11,676 nt of DNA from Candidatus Sulfotelmatobacter sp. (GTDB lineage Bacteria; Acidobacteriota; Terriglobia; Terriglobales; SbA1), in NCBI GenBank assembly GCA_030151135.1, contig JASLEQ010000216.1, positions 1 through 11,676 of the forward strand, written 5' to 3'. The notes below the pieces were generated by a model, which was given only the letters and a program-made list of their open reading frames with translations, searched no databases and had not been told where the DNA came from. The position numbers and the translations under genes were made by a program. Each line of letters opens with the position of its first letter. Positions within the stretch are counted from its first letter, which is position 1. Shown here one piece after another: positions 1-7,236 of this stretch.

Positions 1-91
1 TAGCACTGGTGGGACTTTCGTGATCCGCAGATGATGGAGGCGAGTCAGCTGTGGAGTAAAATGAGCTAATACTTCGGTTCCCGGAAGGTTT

Positions 92-322
92 ATGAAGAAA
101 CTGGCCTTTTGTTTTTGTTTGGCGATCTGCTGCGCGGCCCCGTCAGTGGCGGCTGGGGCGCGGGCAAACAATCCTGCATACGCACAGAACCGGGCGTCAA
201 TAAAAGCCCAGAAAAAGCAACAAAAGGCGATGAAGAAATACCTGAAGAAGCAGAACAAAGCACAAAACAAGATGTTCCGGAACAGTCAGAAAAATACGCA
301 CTATCCGAAGAGACAGTACTAG
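92..322 (+). CDS. small secreted polycationic Lys/Gln/Asn-rich protein, function unknown
   Basis: 76 residues. I do not recognise a family. The first ~25 residues form a signal peptide: two lysines after Met, a hydrophobic stretch with four cysteines (7, 9, 13, 14), and a likely signal peptidase I site after the Ala-Arg-Ala at 23-25. No proper lipobox precedes any cysteine. The mature part, about 51 residues, is full of Lys, Gln and Asn, with about 12 Lys and 3 Arg and no Asp or Glu, so it is strongly positive. The Lys doublets and Gln spacing suggest an amphipathic helix between about residues 33 and 62. It ends with a Tyr-Pro-Lys-Arg-Gln-Tyr tail. The start is supported by GGAAGG at 83-88, though the spacing to ATG is short. 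It converges on mnmA with only 3 bp between the two stop codons. A role in binding nucleic acid, polysaccharide or envelope polyanions is possible but is only inference. Confidence 0.7.
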   Translation: MKKLAFCFCLAICCAAPSVAAGARANNPAYAQNRASIKAQKKQQKAMKKYLKKQNKAQNKMFRNSQKNTHYPKRQY

Positions 323-325
323 GCT

Positions 326-1435
326 CTAAACGATCCACCCCCCGCCCACCACTATATCGCCGTCATAAAACACGGCAGCTTGGCCCGGCGTGATAGCGCG
401 CTGCGGCTCGTCAAAGGTGGCGAGGATCTCATCCACGCCGCTTCGTTCAATCGTCGCTGCGGCTGGCTCGTGACGATGGCGTATCTTTACCGCGACCCGC
501 ATCGGCTCTTGCAACTCTGCGACCGAGATTAGATTCACCCGCTTCGTGCGCAAGATACGCGAGTAGAGGTGCTCATCGCCGCCTACGACTACCTGCTTCT
601 GCGCTCCACTGATTTGGATAACGTAGAGCGGCGATCCCGTGGCGACGCCGAGTCCCTTACGCTGGCCGACGGTGAAGTTATGAATGCCCGTGTGCTCGCC
701 GATCACGTCTCCGCGGGTCGTGACCAACTCGCCTGAGGTATCGGGCAGCGACTCGCCTTGCTCGGCGAGGTACGCATCGATGAAGCGCTTGTAGTCGCCG
801 CCGGGGACGAAACAGATTTCCTGCGAGTCAGGCTTCTCGGCGATGGCTAGGCCGTGCGTTGCGGCGAGTTCGCGCACCTGCGGCTTTTTCATATCACCTA
901 GAGGAAACAGCGTGCGACTGAGTTGGTCTTGCGTCAGTCCGAAGAGGAAGTAGGTCTGGTCCTTACTGAGATCGGCCGGACGCCTGAGTAGCCACCGTCC
1001 GCGAACTTCGTCGTAGGCGACTCGCGCGTAATGTCCCGTCGCTACGCGCTCGGCCCCGATCTGTTGCGCAACGATGAGAAGTTGATCAAACTTCAGGTGA
1101 TTGTTGCAGAGACTGCACGGAATCGGCGTGCGCCCAGAAAGATATTCCTCAACGAAAGGACGAACGACGTCACGCTCGAACCGATCTTCATGATTTACAA
1201 CGTAATACGGGATGCCGATCTGCTGGGCCACGCGCCGCGCATCGTAGACGTCGTCGATGGAGCAGCATCGTCCCTGCACAGACTCCGGCATGCCTTCGCG
1301 TCCAGCGAGTCGGCGCTGGTTCCAGAGTTGCATGGTCAGCCCGATGATGGTGTGACCCTCGGCGCGCAGCATGGCCGCGACGGTGGATGAGTCCACACCG
1401 CCCGACATGGCTACAGCGATTGTGTCCGTTGTCAG
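326..1435 (-). CDS. mnmA: tRNA-specific 2-thiouridylase MnmA
   Basis: MnmA activates U34 of tRNA Lys, Glu and Gln with ATP and replaces the 2-oxygen with sulfur, in the cytoplasm. I place the start at CTG 1435, giving 369 residues. The conventional ATG at 1408 lies immediately before the PP-loop SGGVDSS and would remove the first beta strand (Ile-Ala-Val-Ala before Met-Ser-Gly-Gly). With the CTG start the PP-loop is at residues 11-17, the nucleophilic Cys of the SLCNNHLKF motif is Cys110, the second catalytic Cys (EICFVPGGDY) is Cys208, and the tRNA-binding ATGHYARV motif is near 131-138. The C-terminal beta-barrel region ends normally, with GQAAVFYDGD near the end. Full length agrees with the family. 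The gene follows the cysteine desulfurase gene by 16 bp, which suggests co-transcription and direct sulfur hand-over. The identity is very secure; the start codon is an inference. Confidence 0.95.
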   Translation of the reverse strand: MTTDTIAVAMSGGVDSSTVAAMLRAEGHTIIGLTMQLWNQRRLAGREGMPESVQGRCCSIDDVYDARRVAQQIGIPYYVVNHEDRFERDVVRPFVEEYLSGRTPIPCSLCNNHLKFDQLLIVAQQIGAERVATGHYARVAYDEVRGRWLLRRPADLSKDQTYFLFGLTQDQLSRTLFPLGDMKKPQVRELAATHGLAIAEKPDSQEICFVPGGDYKRFIDAYLAEQGESLPDTSGELVTTRGDVIGEHTGIHNFTVGQRKGLGVATGSPLYVIQISGAQKQVVVGGDEHLYSRILRTKRVNLISVAELQEPMRVAVKIRHRHEPAAATIERSGVDEILATFDEPQRAITPGQAAVFYDGDIVVGGGWIV

Positions 1436-1442
1436 TTTCCTG

Positions 1443-1447
1443 CTCCT
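1443..1447 (-). promoter_or_regulatory. ribosome binding site that decides the mnmA start
   Basis: On the minus strand AGGAG lies 7 nt before the CTG codon at 1435 and just after the nifS stop codon. In-frame codons between the upstream TAG and ATG 1408 contain no ATG, GTG or TTG, only two CTG codons. The one at 1435 has this well-spaced Shine-Dalgarno sequence. The site is about 35 nt from ATG 1408, too far to serve it. Confidence 0.6.
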
Positions 1448-1451
1448 GTCT

Positions 1452-2615
1452 CTAGCTTCCAGCTAAAACTTTATAGCGCGGCGAAAGGGCCCTCAACCTT
1501 GCAACCGTTTCAGGCACAAGTGCCAGCGCGAAGTCAATATCTTGCTCGGTAGTCTGCTTTCCCAAGCTGAAGCGTATGCTGGATCGCGCTCTCTGTGGCT
1601 TAAGCCCCATTGCCAGCAGCACGTGAGAAGGCTCGATCGCGCCCGACGAGCACGCGGCACCTGTCGAGACCGCCAGTCCCTTTAGATCCAGCGCAATCAC
1701 CAGGGATTCACCTTCGATGTGGTCGAAATGGATATTGCTGGTGTTCGAAACGCGCGGTGCTCCTGCGCCATTTACTCCGGCTTCGTCCACTTGCGCGAGA
1801 ATTCCCTGCTCCAGACGGTCGCGCATTGCCGCAATTCTTCTATCGTCTCCTCGCTGCAATCCTTGCCGTGCCAACTCCGCCGCCTTACCGAGCGCCACAA
1901 TTCCGGGAACATTTTCCGTTCCGGGACGCCGCGATCGCTCGTGTCGTCCGCCGAAGAACAGCGGGGTCACCTTCGTGCCCTTCTTCACATACAAGGCGCC
2001 TACGCCTTGTGGTGCATTCATCTTGTGGCCTGAGATCGAGAGCACGTGACAGCCGATCCGCTTTACGTCAATCGGCACTTTGCCTGCAGCTTGTACCGCA
2101 TCGGTATGGAAGTACACACCAGCCTCGGCGGCAATCTTCGCAATGGGTCCGATCGGCTGGAGGACGCCGGTTTCGTTGTTCGCCCCCATGATCGAGACCA
2201 GCTTTGTATAAGGCCGTAATGCGCGCTGCACATCGGCCGCGTCCACAAGTCCGCTGGCGTCCACCGGCAGGACCGTCAGTTCGCAGCCAAGTTCTTCAAG
2301 ATGCTTGGCCGCGTGAAGCACCGCATGATGCTCCGTGCTGGAAGTGATCACGTGCTCACCCGCCTTCACCAGACCGGACAAAGCTAGATTGTCTGCTTCA
2401 GTACCTCCACTGGTGAACACAATCTCGGACGGCCGGCAGCCGAGCAACTTCGCCACCGATTCGCGCGCATCCTCGACTGCTGCCCGCGTTTCCTGTCCGT
2501 GGTGGTGGATCGAGGACGCGTTACCGAACCGCTCGGCGAACCAGGGCCGCATGGCTTCGAACACCTCGGGCAGAACCGGGGTGGTGGCATTGTTGTCGAG
2601 ATAAACGCGGTGCAT
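1452..2615 (-). CDS. nifS: cysteine desulfurase, NifS-type (class V aminotransferase fold)
   Basis: 387 residues, full length. The enzyme removes sulfur from L-cysteine with PLP, leaving a persulfide on its own cysteine for transfer to Fe-S, thionucleoside or cofactor pathways. Visible landmarks are the N-terminal YLDNNATTP, SGGTEADN at 69-76, the PLP-stacking His in TEHHAV (96), Asp172 and Gln175 in FHTDAVQ, the Schiff-base Lys198 in SISGHKMNAPQG, RRPGTENV at 229-236, and the active-site Cys322 in STGAACSSG within a long flexible loop (group I). The sequence is closer to NifS than to proteobacterial IscS (RRPGTENV, SGHKMNAP). No iscU, nif or suf gene is in the window. The partner is mnmA, 16 bp downstream, the same pairing as yrvO-mnmA in Bacillus, so tRNA thiolation is a likely main role. 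The molybdenum enzyme further right also needs a sulfur donor, but a link is only inference. Confidence 0.93.
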   Translation of the reverse strand: MHRVYLDNNATTPVLPEVFEAMRPWFAERFGNASSIHHHGQETRAAVEDARESVAKLLGCRPSEIVFTSGGTEADNLALSGLVKAGEHVITSSTEHHAVLHAAKHLEELGCELTVLPVDASGLVDAADVQRALRPYTKLVSIMGANNETGVLQPIGPIAKIAAEAGVYFHTDAVQAAGKVPIDVKRIGCHVLSISGHKMNAPQGVGALYVKKGTKVTPLFFGGRHERSRRPGTENVPGIVALGKAAELARQGLQRGDDRRIAAMRDRLEQGILAQVDEAGVNGAGAPRVSNTSNIHFDHIEGESLVIALDLKGLAVSTGAACSSGAIEPSHVLLAMGLKPQRARSSIRFSLGKQTTEQDIDFALALVPETVARLRALSPRYKVLAGS

Positions 2616-2621
2616 ACAGAA

Positions 2622-2710
2622 CCCGCCTCTATTCTACGGGATTCAGGCAGAGATACTTGAAAAGCCTAACCTTACCAATAAGGACGCAAAGAACCGTAGC
2701 AGCAGGCGGG
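2622..2710 (-). promoter_or_regulatory. fold-back sequence in the leader of the desulfurase gene
   Basis: The 107-bp gap between citrate synthase and nifS holds nested inverted repeats. CCCGCC (2622-2627) pairs with GGCGGG (2705-2710), CTACGG (2634-2639) pairs with CCGTAG (2694-2699), and CCTT (2670-2673) pairs with AAGG (2680-2683) inside. On the minus strand the last arm, GGCGGG, ends 6 nt before the nifS ATG and overlaps the only purine-rich stretch that could be its ribosome binding site (GAGGCGGG). The structure could therefore mask translation initiation. It matches no riboswitch class I know and may be chance. Confidence 0.25.
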
Positions 2711-2722
2711 AAGAAAAACAGC

Positions 2723-3868
2723 CTACTCTCGCTCGTCAATCGGCACGTAGTGGTTCGGGTACTCGGGTCCGAGATACTCTGCGCGGGGGCGGATCAGGCG
2801 ATTGTCGTCCAATTGTTCAATCACATGCGCTGTCCAGCCGCTGATGCGGGACACGGCGAAGATGGGCGTGAAGAGATCTACGTCAATGCCCAGCGTGTGA
2901 TACGTAGAAGCCGAATAGAAGTCAACATTGGCATTCAACTTCTTATCGGCCTTAACGAACTCTTCTATTTTGTGCGAGATCTCAAACCACTTGGCCTGCC
3001 CGCTGGAATTCCCCAAATCGCGCGACATTACCCGCAGGTGAGTGGCTCGAGGATCTTCGGTGGTGTAAACGCGGTGTCCGAAGCCGGGGATCTTTTTCTT
3101 CTGCGCGAGCATGCCTTTCACGTAGTCGACGGGATCGGCCCCGGATTCGTCGATGGCCTGGAGAATGTGGAACACGGCCTCGTTAGCTCCTCCGTGCAGA
3201 GGACCTTTTAGCGCTCCAATCGCCGATGTCACCGCCGAGTGCATGTCGGACAATGTCGCTGCAGTCACTCGAGCAGCAAAGGTGGACGCGTTCAGTTCGT
3301 GGTCGGCGTGAAGGATGAGCGCGATATCCAGGGCGCGCTCTGCCGTCGACGAAGGATGCTTGCCATTCAGCATCAGCAGGAAATTAGCGGCGTGGGAGAG
3401 CGATCGGTCGGGCTCGACGGCTGGATGTCCCTTGCGGATGCGGTCATATGCCGCAACGATCATCGCGATCTGCGAGGTGAGACGGATCGCTTTGTCAACG
3501 TTTGCCTGGCGATCGTTGTTTTTCTCCTGTGGATCGTAGAACGAGAGGGCCGAAACTGCCGTGCGCAGCACGTCCATGGGCAAAGCGTGGCGCGGGGTTG
3601 TGCGGAGCAGGTTGATGATAGACGCGTCGATCTTTCGTTCTTCCGCCAGCCTGTCGTGAAGCTCTCTCAATTGTGCGCGAGTGGGAAGCTTTCCAAACCA
3701 GAGGAGATAACAAGTTTCCTCGAAATTGGAATGATCCGCGAGCTCGTGGATATCGATACCGCGGTAGGCGAGCACGCCGGCATCGCCGTCGATGAAACAA
3801 ATCTTCGAAGTGGTGGCGACCACACCTTCGAGCCCCTTGGGGGCGCGCGCTGAAGTCACACTGGACAT
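2723..3868 (-). CDS. gltA: citrate synthase (short form, possibly 2-methylcitrate synthase)
   Basis: 381 residues, matching the short Gram-positive/archaeal-like form rather than the ~430-residue E. coli GltA. It condenses acetyl-CoA with oxaloacetate to citrate at the entry of the TCA cycle, in the cytoplasm. The N-terminus has the typical KICFIDGDAGVLAYRGIDI. The active site is complete: His190 in HADHELNAS, His225 in KGPLHGGANE, His265 in PGFGHRVY, Asp316 in NVDFYSAS, Arg274 and Arg341. His225, His265 and Asp316 correspond to the E. coli triad. There is no N-terminal NADH-binding domain. A PrpC-type methylcitrate synthase has the same motifs, and no prpB or prpD is near, so citrate synthase is the default call. 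It is divergent from the S46 peptidase gene and 107 bp upstream of nifS, probably as a separate unit. Confidence 0.93.
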   Translation of the reverse strand: MSSVTSARAPKGLEGVVATTSKICFIDGDAGVLAYRGIDIHELADHSNFEETCYLLWFGKLPTRAQLRELHDRLAEERKIDASIINLLRTTPRHALPMDVLRTAVSALSFYDPQEKNNDRQANVDKAIRLTSQIAMIVAAYDRIRKGHPAVEPDRSLSHAANFLLMLNGKHPSSTAERALDIALILHADHELNASTFAARVTAATLSDMHSAVTSAIGALKGPLHGGANEAVFHILQAIDESGADPVDYVKGMLAQKKKIPGFGHRVYTTEDPRATHLRVMSRDLGNSSGQAKWFEISHKIEEFVKADKKLNANVDFYSASTYHTLGIDVDLFTPIFAVSRISGWTAHVIEQLDDNRLIRPRAEYLGPEYPNHYVPIDERE

Positions 3869-4039
3869 TTGGCCCTAGCCTTAAATTCTAAATTGTTTGG
3901 TCTCGGCCCGCACGACGGAGAAGACAGCCGAAATCAACCAGGTCTTGTATCGTAAAAGCTGTAAACTCTCCACCGCAGCGACGCCAGGTATTAGATGCTG
4001 AAAACTTCTAAGGCTTTTGCCTGTAAAGGAAATACGGTT

Positions 4040-4069
4040 TTGCCAGTCGCAATTGAGCGGGCGTATATT
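4040..4069 (+). promoter_or_regulatory. candidate sigma-70-type promoter for the S46 peptidase gene
   Basis: TTGCCA (4040-4045) and TATATT (4064-4069) are separated by 18 bp and lie 66 bp upstream of the ATG at 4135. Both hexamers resemble the housekeeping consensus. The surrounding 3869-4134 region is the 266-bp divergent gap between citrate synthase and the peptidase. It also contains a small palindrome, AGGCTTTTGCCT, at 4011-4022 and an AT-rich stretch at 3879-3897 that could hold the citrate synthase -10 element. No other gene is visible there. Confidence 0.4.
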
Positions 4070-4119
4070 GATTGGTTCGTTTTGCTATCCCCGCGACGCC
4101 GCAGTGAGTGCTCCCCCAT

Positions 4120-4125
4120 GGAGGA
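4120..4125 (+). promoter_or_regulatory. ribosome binding site fixing the S46 peptidase start
   Basis: GGAGGA sits 9 nt before ATG 4135. It lies downstream of the in-frame GTG at 4108, which has no such site. Starting at 4135 also places the signal peptide exactly at the N-terminus. Confidence 0.7.
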
Positions 4126-4134
4126 TCTCCGGCT

Positions 4135-6228
4135 ATGAAACGATGCCTTTCCGCGCTGCTTTTGTGCGCTTTTTTCCTCTCGAATTTCGCCCTCGCCGAT
4201 GAGGGCATGTGGCTCTACAATGCGCCTCCGAGGGACAAGATCAAGGCCAAATACGGCTTCGAACTGACGCAACAGTGGCTGGATCATGTCAGGCTCTCCT
4301 CGGTCCGATTCAATAATGGCGGCTCGGGATCCTTCGTCTCAGCCGACGGCCTCACCTTCACGAATCATCACGTGGGCGCCGGTTGCGTGCAGCAGCTTTC
4401 CAGTGAAGGGCACGACTATATCAAAACTGGTTTTTACGCTAAGACCCAGGCCGACGAAGCAAAGTGTCCTAACCTGGAATTGAATCAGCTGGTCGGGATC
4501 GAGGATGTCACCGAGAAGATCAATGCGGGCGTGAAGAATGGTATGTCCGCAGCCGAACTCGGTCAGGCCCAACGATCGGCCATGTCGCAGGTGGAAAAGG
4601 ATTGCACGACTTCGACTGGCCTGCGTTGCGATGTCGTGACTTTCTATTCGGGGCAGGTTTATAACCTTTACAAATACAAGAAGTACACGGATGTTCGGCT
4701 GGTGTTCGCGCCGGAATTCGATATTGCGTTCTTCGGCGGCGATCCAGACAACTTCGAATACCCACGATACGACCTGGACATCACGTTCTTCCGCGTATAC
4801 GAAAATGGCAAGCCAGCGCATCTCGACAACTATCTGAAATGGTCCCCGACGGGGGTCAGCAACGATGAACTGATTTTCGTGTCTGGACATCCGGGAAGCA
4901 CAAGCCGGCTGTTGACGGTGGCACAACTGGAGTTTCTGCGCGATGTGCAGTATCCGTCGGTGCTGAAGTTCCTGGCGAGCCGGATCTCGTTGTTGCAGGA
5001 CTTCAGCAAACAGTCAGAAGAGAATGCGCGAATCGCCAAGGAAGAAATTTTTGGACTGCAGAACGCGCAGAAGGCATACACAGGATACGACGGCGGCCTA
5101 CTTGACAAGTCGATCATGCAGACCAAGGCCGACGACGAAGCAAAACTCAAAGAGAGTTTTAAAGCCAACGCGAAGAATGTGAGCGCTGGAGATCCATGGG
5201 TCGAAATCGCGAACGCGATGGAAGTGCAGAAGGCGATTTACAACAATATGACTTATCTGGAGAGGCAACGGGGCTTCCCTCGCTTGGCGCAGATCGCCCG
5301 CGTCCTTGTGCGCGCGGGTGTGGAGAAGTCCAAGCCCAACGATCAGCGGATGCGCGAGTTTCGCGACTCGGCTTTGCCTTCGCTGGAGCAGCAGTTGTTC
5401 TCAGAGGAACCTCTCTACAAAAACCTTGAGACTCTGGAAATGACGGCATCGCTGAACGAGATGGAGGAGGCGCTGGGTCACGGTAATCCGGACGTCGAGA
5501 AACTGCTAGAAGGAAAAAGCCCAGCGGATGCGGCCAAGGATCTGATCGGCAACACGAAGCTCGGCGATGTTGCGGTGCGTAAGCAACTGTACGCCGGTGG
5601 CGAGGCCGCAATTCAGGCCAGCACCGATCCGCTGATCGTGGCGATGCGTGCCATCGATCAGGATGCGCGCGATGTGCGCAAAGAGTTTGAAGACAAAGTG
5701 GACTCAGTCGTTCGGCGCGACGGAACGGTGATAGCTAAAGCGCGATTCGCGCAGAGCGGATTCAGCCAGCCTCCCGATGCGACATTCACGTTGCGCTTGA
5801 GCTATGGAGTGGTGAAAGGCTACCAGGAGAACGGAAAATCTATCCCATTCGACACCAATATGGGAGGCGCATTCGAACATGCCGCCGCTCATGGCAGCCA
5901 GCCGCCCTACAACCTTCCGGAAAGTTGGATCAACTCGAAGTCTAAGCTTGACTTGAAGACACCGCTGAACTTTGTTTCTACCGCGGACATCATTGGAGGA
6001 AACTCCGGTTCGCCCACCGTGAACAAGAAGGGCGAAGTGGTGGGGATCATCTTCGACGGTAACATTCAGTCGCTCGTCTGGAACTTCGTTTACACGGACG
6101 TGCAAGCGCGGGCGGTATCGGTGGATTCACGAGGTATCCAGGAGGCGTTGCGCAAGATTTATGGGGCCACCGCACTGGCGGATGAGTTGATGGATGGCAA
6201 GGGAGCGGCAGCTTCGGCTGGGAAGTAG
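4135..6228 (+). CDS. S46 family serine dipeptidyl-peptidase (DPP7-like)
   Basis: 697 residues from ATG 4135. Family S46 enzymes remove dipeptides from the free N-terminus of peptides in the periplasm. A signal peptide (Lys-Arg, then a hydrophobic stretch, Ala-Leu-Ala at 19-21, mature start at Asp22) is followed by a chymotrypsin-like fold split by a helical domain. His79 in FTNHHVGAG, Asp215 in YPRYDLDITFFR and Ser624 in GGNSGSPTV form the expected catalytic triad. The helical insert spans roughly 270-530. The residue 18 positions after the Ser is Gly642 (IIFDGN). In known S46 enzymes Gly here goes with DPP7-type hydrophobic P1 preference and Arg with DPP11-type Asp/Glu preference. Four cysteines in the mature N-terminal half (84, 111, 157, 165) may form disulfides. 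Length agrees with the family (~700-720). The gene stands alone on its strand between two minus-strand units; no peptide transporter is adjacent. Confidence 0.92.
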   Translation: MKRCLSALLLCAFFLSNFALADEGMWLYNAPPRDKIKAKYGFELTQQWLDHVRLSSVRFNNGGSGSFVSADGLTFTNHHVGAGCVQQLSSEGHDYIKTGFYAKTQADEAKCPNLELNQLVGIEDVTEKINAGVKNGMSAAELGQAQRSAMSQVEKDCTTSTGLRCDVVTFYSGQVYNLYKYKKYTDVRLVFAPEFDIAFFGGDPDNFEYPRYDLDITFFRVYENGKPAHLDNYLKWSPTGVSNDELIFVSGHPGSTSRLLTVAQLEFLRDVQYPSVLKFLASRISLLQDFSKQSEENARIAKEEIFGLQNAQKAYTGYDGGLLDKSIMQTKADDEAKLKESFKANAKNVSAGDPWVEIANAMEVQKAIYNNMTYLERQRGFPRLAQIARVLVRAGVEKSKPNDQRMREFRDSALPSLEQQLFSEEPLYKNLETLEMTASLNEMEEALGHGNPDVEKLLEGKSPADAAKDLIGNTKLGDVAVRKQLYAGGEAAIQASTDPLIVAMRAIDQDARDVRKEFEDKVDSVVRRDGTVIAKARFAQSGFSQPPDATFTLRLSYGVVKGYQENGKSIPFDTNMGGAFEHAAAHGSQPPYNLPESWINSKSKLDLKTPLNFVSTADIIGGNSGSPTVNKKGEVVGIIFDGNIQSLVWNFVYTDVQARAVSVDSRGIQEALRKIYGATALADELMDGKGAAASAGK

Positions 6229-6264
6229 TATCCGCAGCTGAGGTCCCTCGGCCGTTAGAAGACG

Positions 6265-6301
6265 CGCCGAGCAAACCAATCCGTGGAAACGTTTCTCGGC
6301 G
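6265..6301. repeat. strong hairpin between convergent genes
   Basis: CGCCGAG (6265-6271) pairs perfectly with CTCGGCG (6295-6301). The stem can continue with AAAC (6273-6276) against GTTT (6291-6294) after a one-base bulge, leaving a 14-nt loop. It sits between the 3' ends of the S46 peptidase (+) and the amidohydrolase (-). Neither side is followed directly by a T-run, so it may be an RNA 3'-end stabiliser or part of a terminator with the next element. Confidence 0.5.
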
Positions 6302-6303
6302 GT

Positions 6304-6329
6304 AAGGCCCCCGACAGGCGAGCCTTTTT
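6304..6329 (+). terminator. probable rho-independent terminator of the S46 peptidase gene
   Basis: AAGGC (6304-6308) pairs with GCCTT (6322-6326) around a 13-nt loop, and the arm runs into TTTTT (6325-6329). It is 76 bp past the peptidase stop codon and only 3 bp from the stop of the opposing amidohydrolase gene. The stem is short, so confidence is moderate. Confidence 0.45.
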
Positions 6330-6332
6330 CAT

Positions 6333-7175
6333 TTACGCCGGCCAGATCGACAGCGCAGTCTTGCTAAGGATCTGATCCTGCACTTCCGCGGTGAGCGCGA
6401 GTGCGCGGAATTCCTCGAGGTTCTTTTTGATATCCGGCACTCCCGGGCCGGGCCAATCCGTGCCGAAAAGCGTTTTGTTCGCAATCTCCTCCAGTCGTGG
6501 AAAGTACTTTAAGAGCGTCTTTGGCGGGATACCGCTGATATCCAGATAAACGTTGGGATGGCGTCGGATCAAAAAAAACGCAGTCTGCATCCAGAGCGGA
6601 CGCCCGCCGTGGGCGAGCAGAATTTTCAGTTTCGGAAAGTCGACCGCAACGTCGTCGATATAAATCGGATCGCCATACTTGTTGCGAGCGCCGGGAAAGA
6701 TTGACGTTCCTGTGTGGAACATGACGGGCACACCATTCGCCTCCGCCGCGCGATAAATGATCTCGAGTTCCTTTGCCCCAGTGAGGTAATCGTTCGGATA
6801 CAGCAACTGGTGCGGCGGATGTATCTTGATCATCTTCAGTCCTAGCCGCAGGATTTGTTCGACATCTGCTAGCACGTTCTTCGTATGCCGCGGGTGCAAG
6901 CTGCCGCAAGAGAGAAGGCGTCTGGGATCTTCTTTGACGTAGTCCGCGACGAACTGATTCACGCCGTTGGTAAAGCCGATCACTTCCGGAGCCACGTAGT
7001 TGATCAGCATGGCGCGGTCGATTCCACTCGCGTCCATGAACTGCAGAAATGCCTTTGGCGAGCGACAGAACTCGACGATCTGATCGAAGTTCGGGCGCTT
7101 CCTTTTCATCAACTCCAGCGCGTGCGGCTTGAACATCTCGATGGGCTGGATGTGAATGTGGCAATCAGTGATCAT
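6333..7175 (-). CDS. ACMSD-like amidohydrolase family protein (Amidohydro_2)
   Basis: 280 residues, a metal-dependent TIM-barrel hydrolase of the Amidohydro_2 type, whose known members include aminocarboxymuconate-semialdehyde decarboxylase and resorcylate decarboxylases as well as hydrolases. Metal-ligand motifs are in order: Asp-Cys-His-Ile-His (His6, His8) at the very N-terminus, His154 in VMFHTG, His189 in LLAHGGRP and Asp240 in FGTDWPG. A KIHPPH motif at 117-122 follows strand 4. No carboxylated-lysine motif is evident, as in the ACMSD branch. The ATG at 7175 places the HxH at residues 6-8, which is normal; no clear Shine-Dalgarno is seen. It is the last gene of the molybdenum hydroxylase cluster, 61 bp after the FAD subunit, so it may act on the product of that enzyme. 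The substrate cannot be read from the sequence. A run of eight A (6571-6578) lies inside the gene. Confidence 0.82.
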   Translation of the reverse strand: MITDCHIHIQPIEMFKPHALELMKRKRPNFDQIVEFCRSPKAFLQFMDASGIDRAMLINYVAPEVIGFTNGVNQFVADYVKEDPRRLLSCGSLHPRHTKNVLADVEQILRLGLKMIKIHPPHQLLYPNDYLTGAKELEIIYRAAEANGVPVMFHTGTSIFPGARNKYGDPIYIDDVAVDFPKLKILLAHGGRPLWMQTAFFLIRRHPNVYLDISGIPPKTLLKYFPRLEEIANKTLFGTDWPGPGVPDIKKNLEEFRALALTAEVQDQILSKTALSIWPA

Positions 7176-7236
7176 TCAGTGGTCGGGTGGCCGGTGACAG
7201 CGGATAGTATTCGGCGCGAAAAGCATATCAGAGAGC

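Noticed and set aside
4..69. Open 21-codon frame ending in TAA with coding-like residues (starts His-Trp-Trp-Asp-Phe), possibly the end of an upstream gene
   Set aside because: The in-frame TAG at 1-3 separates it from anything upstream and it has no sensible start. It could be a gene tail only if the first bases were wrong.
1610..2191. Long plus-strand frame of 193 codons
   Set aside because: Antisense to the complete cysteine desulfurase gene, with no recognisable motif.
3239..3853. Long plus-strand frame of 204 codons, and a similar one at 2657-3211
   Set aside because: Both are antisense to citrate synthase, a normal side effect of GC-rich codon use.
4108..4134. GTG start for the S46 peptidase
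   Set aside because: It would place nine residues before the signal peptide; ATG 4135 has GGAGGA at good spacing.
4135..4197. Lipoprotein signal in the S46 peptidase because of Cys11
   Set aside because: The residues before Cys (Leu-Leu-Leu) do not match a lipobox and a normal Ala-Leu-Ala cleavage site follows.
6364..7164. 266-codon minus-strand frame overlapping the amidohydrolase gene in another phase
   Set aside because: The other frame has all metal-binding motifs. This one is Arg/Ser-rich without family features.
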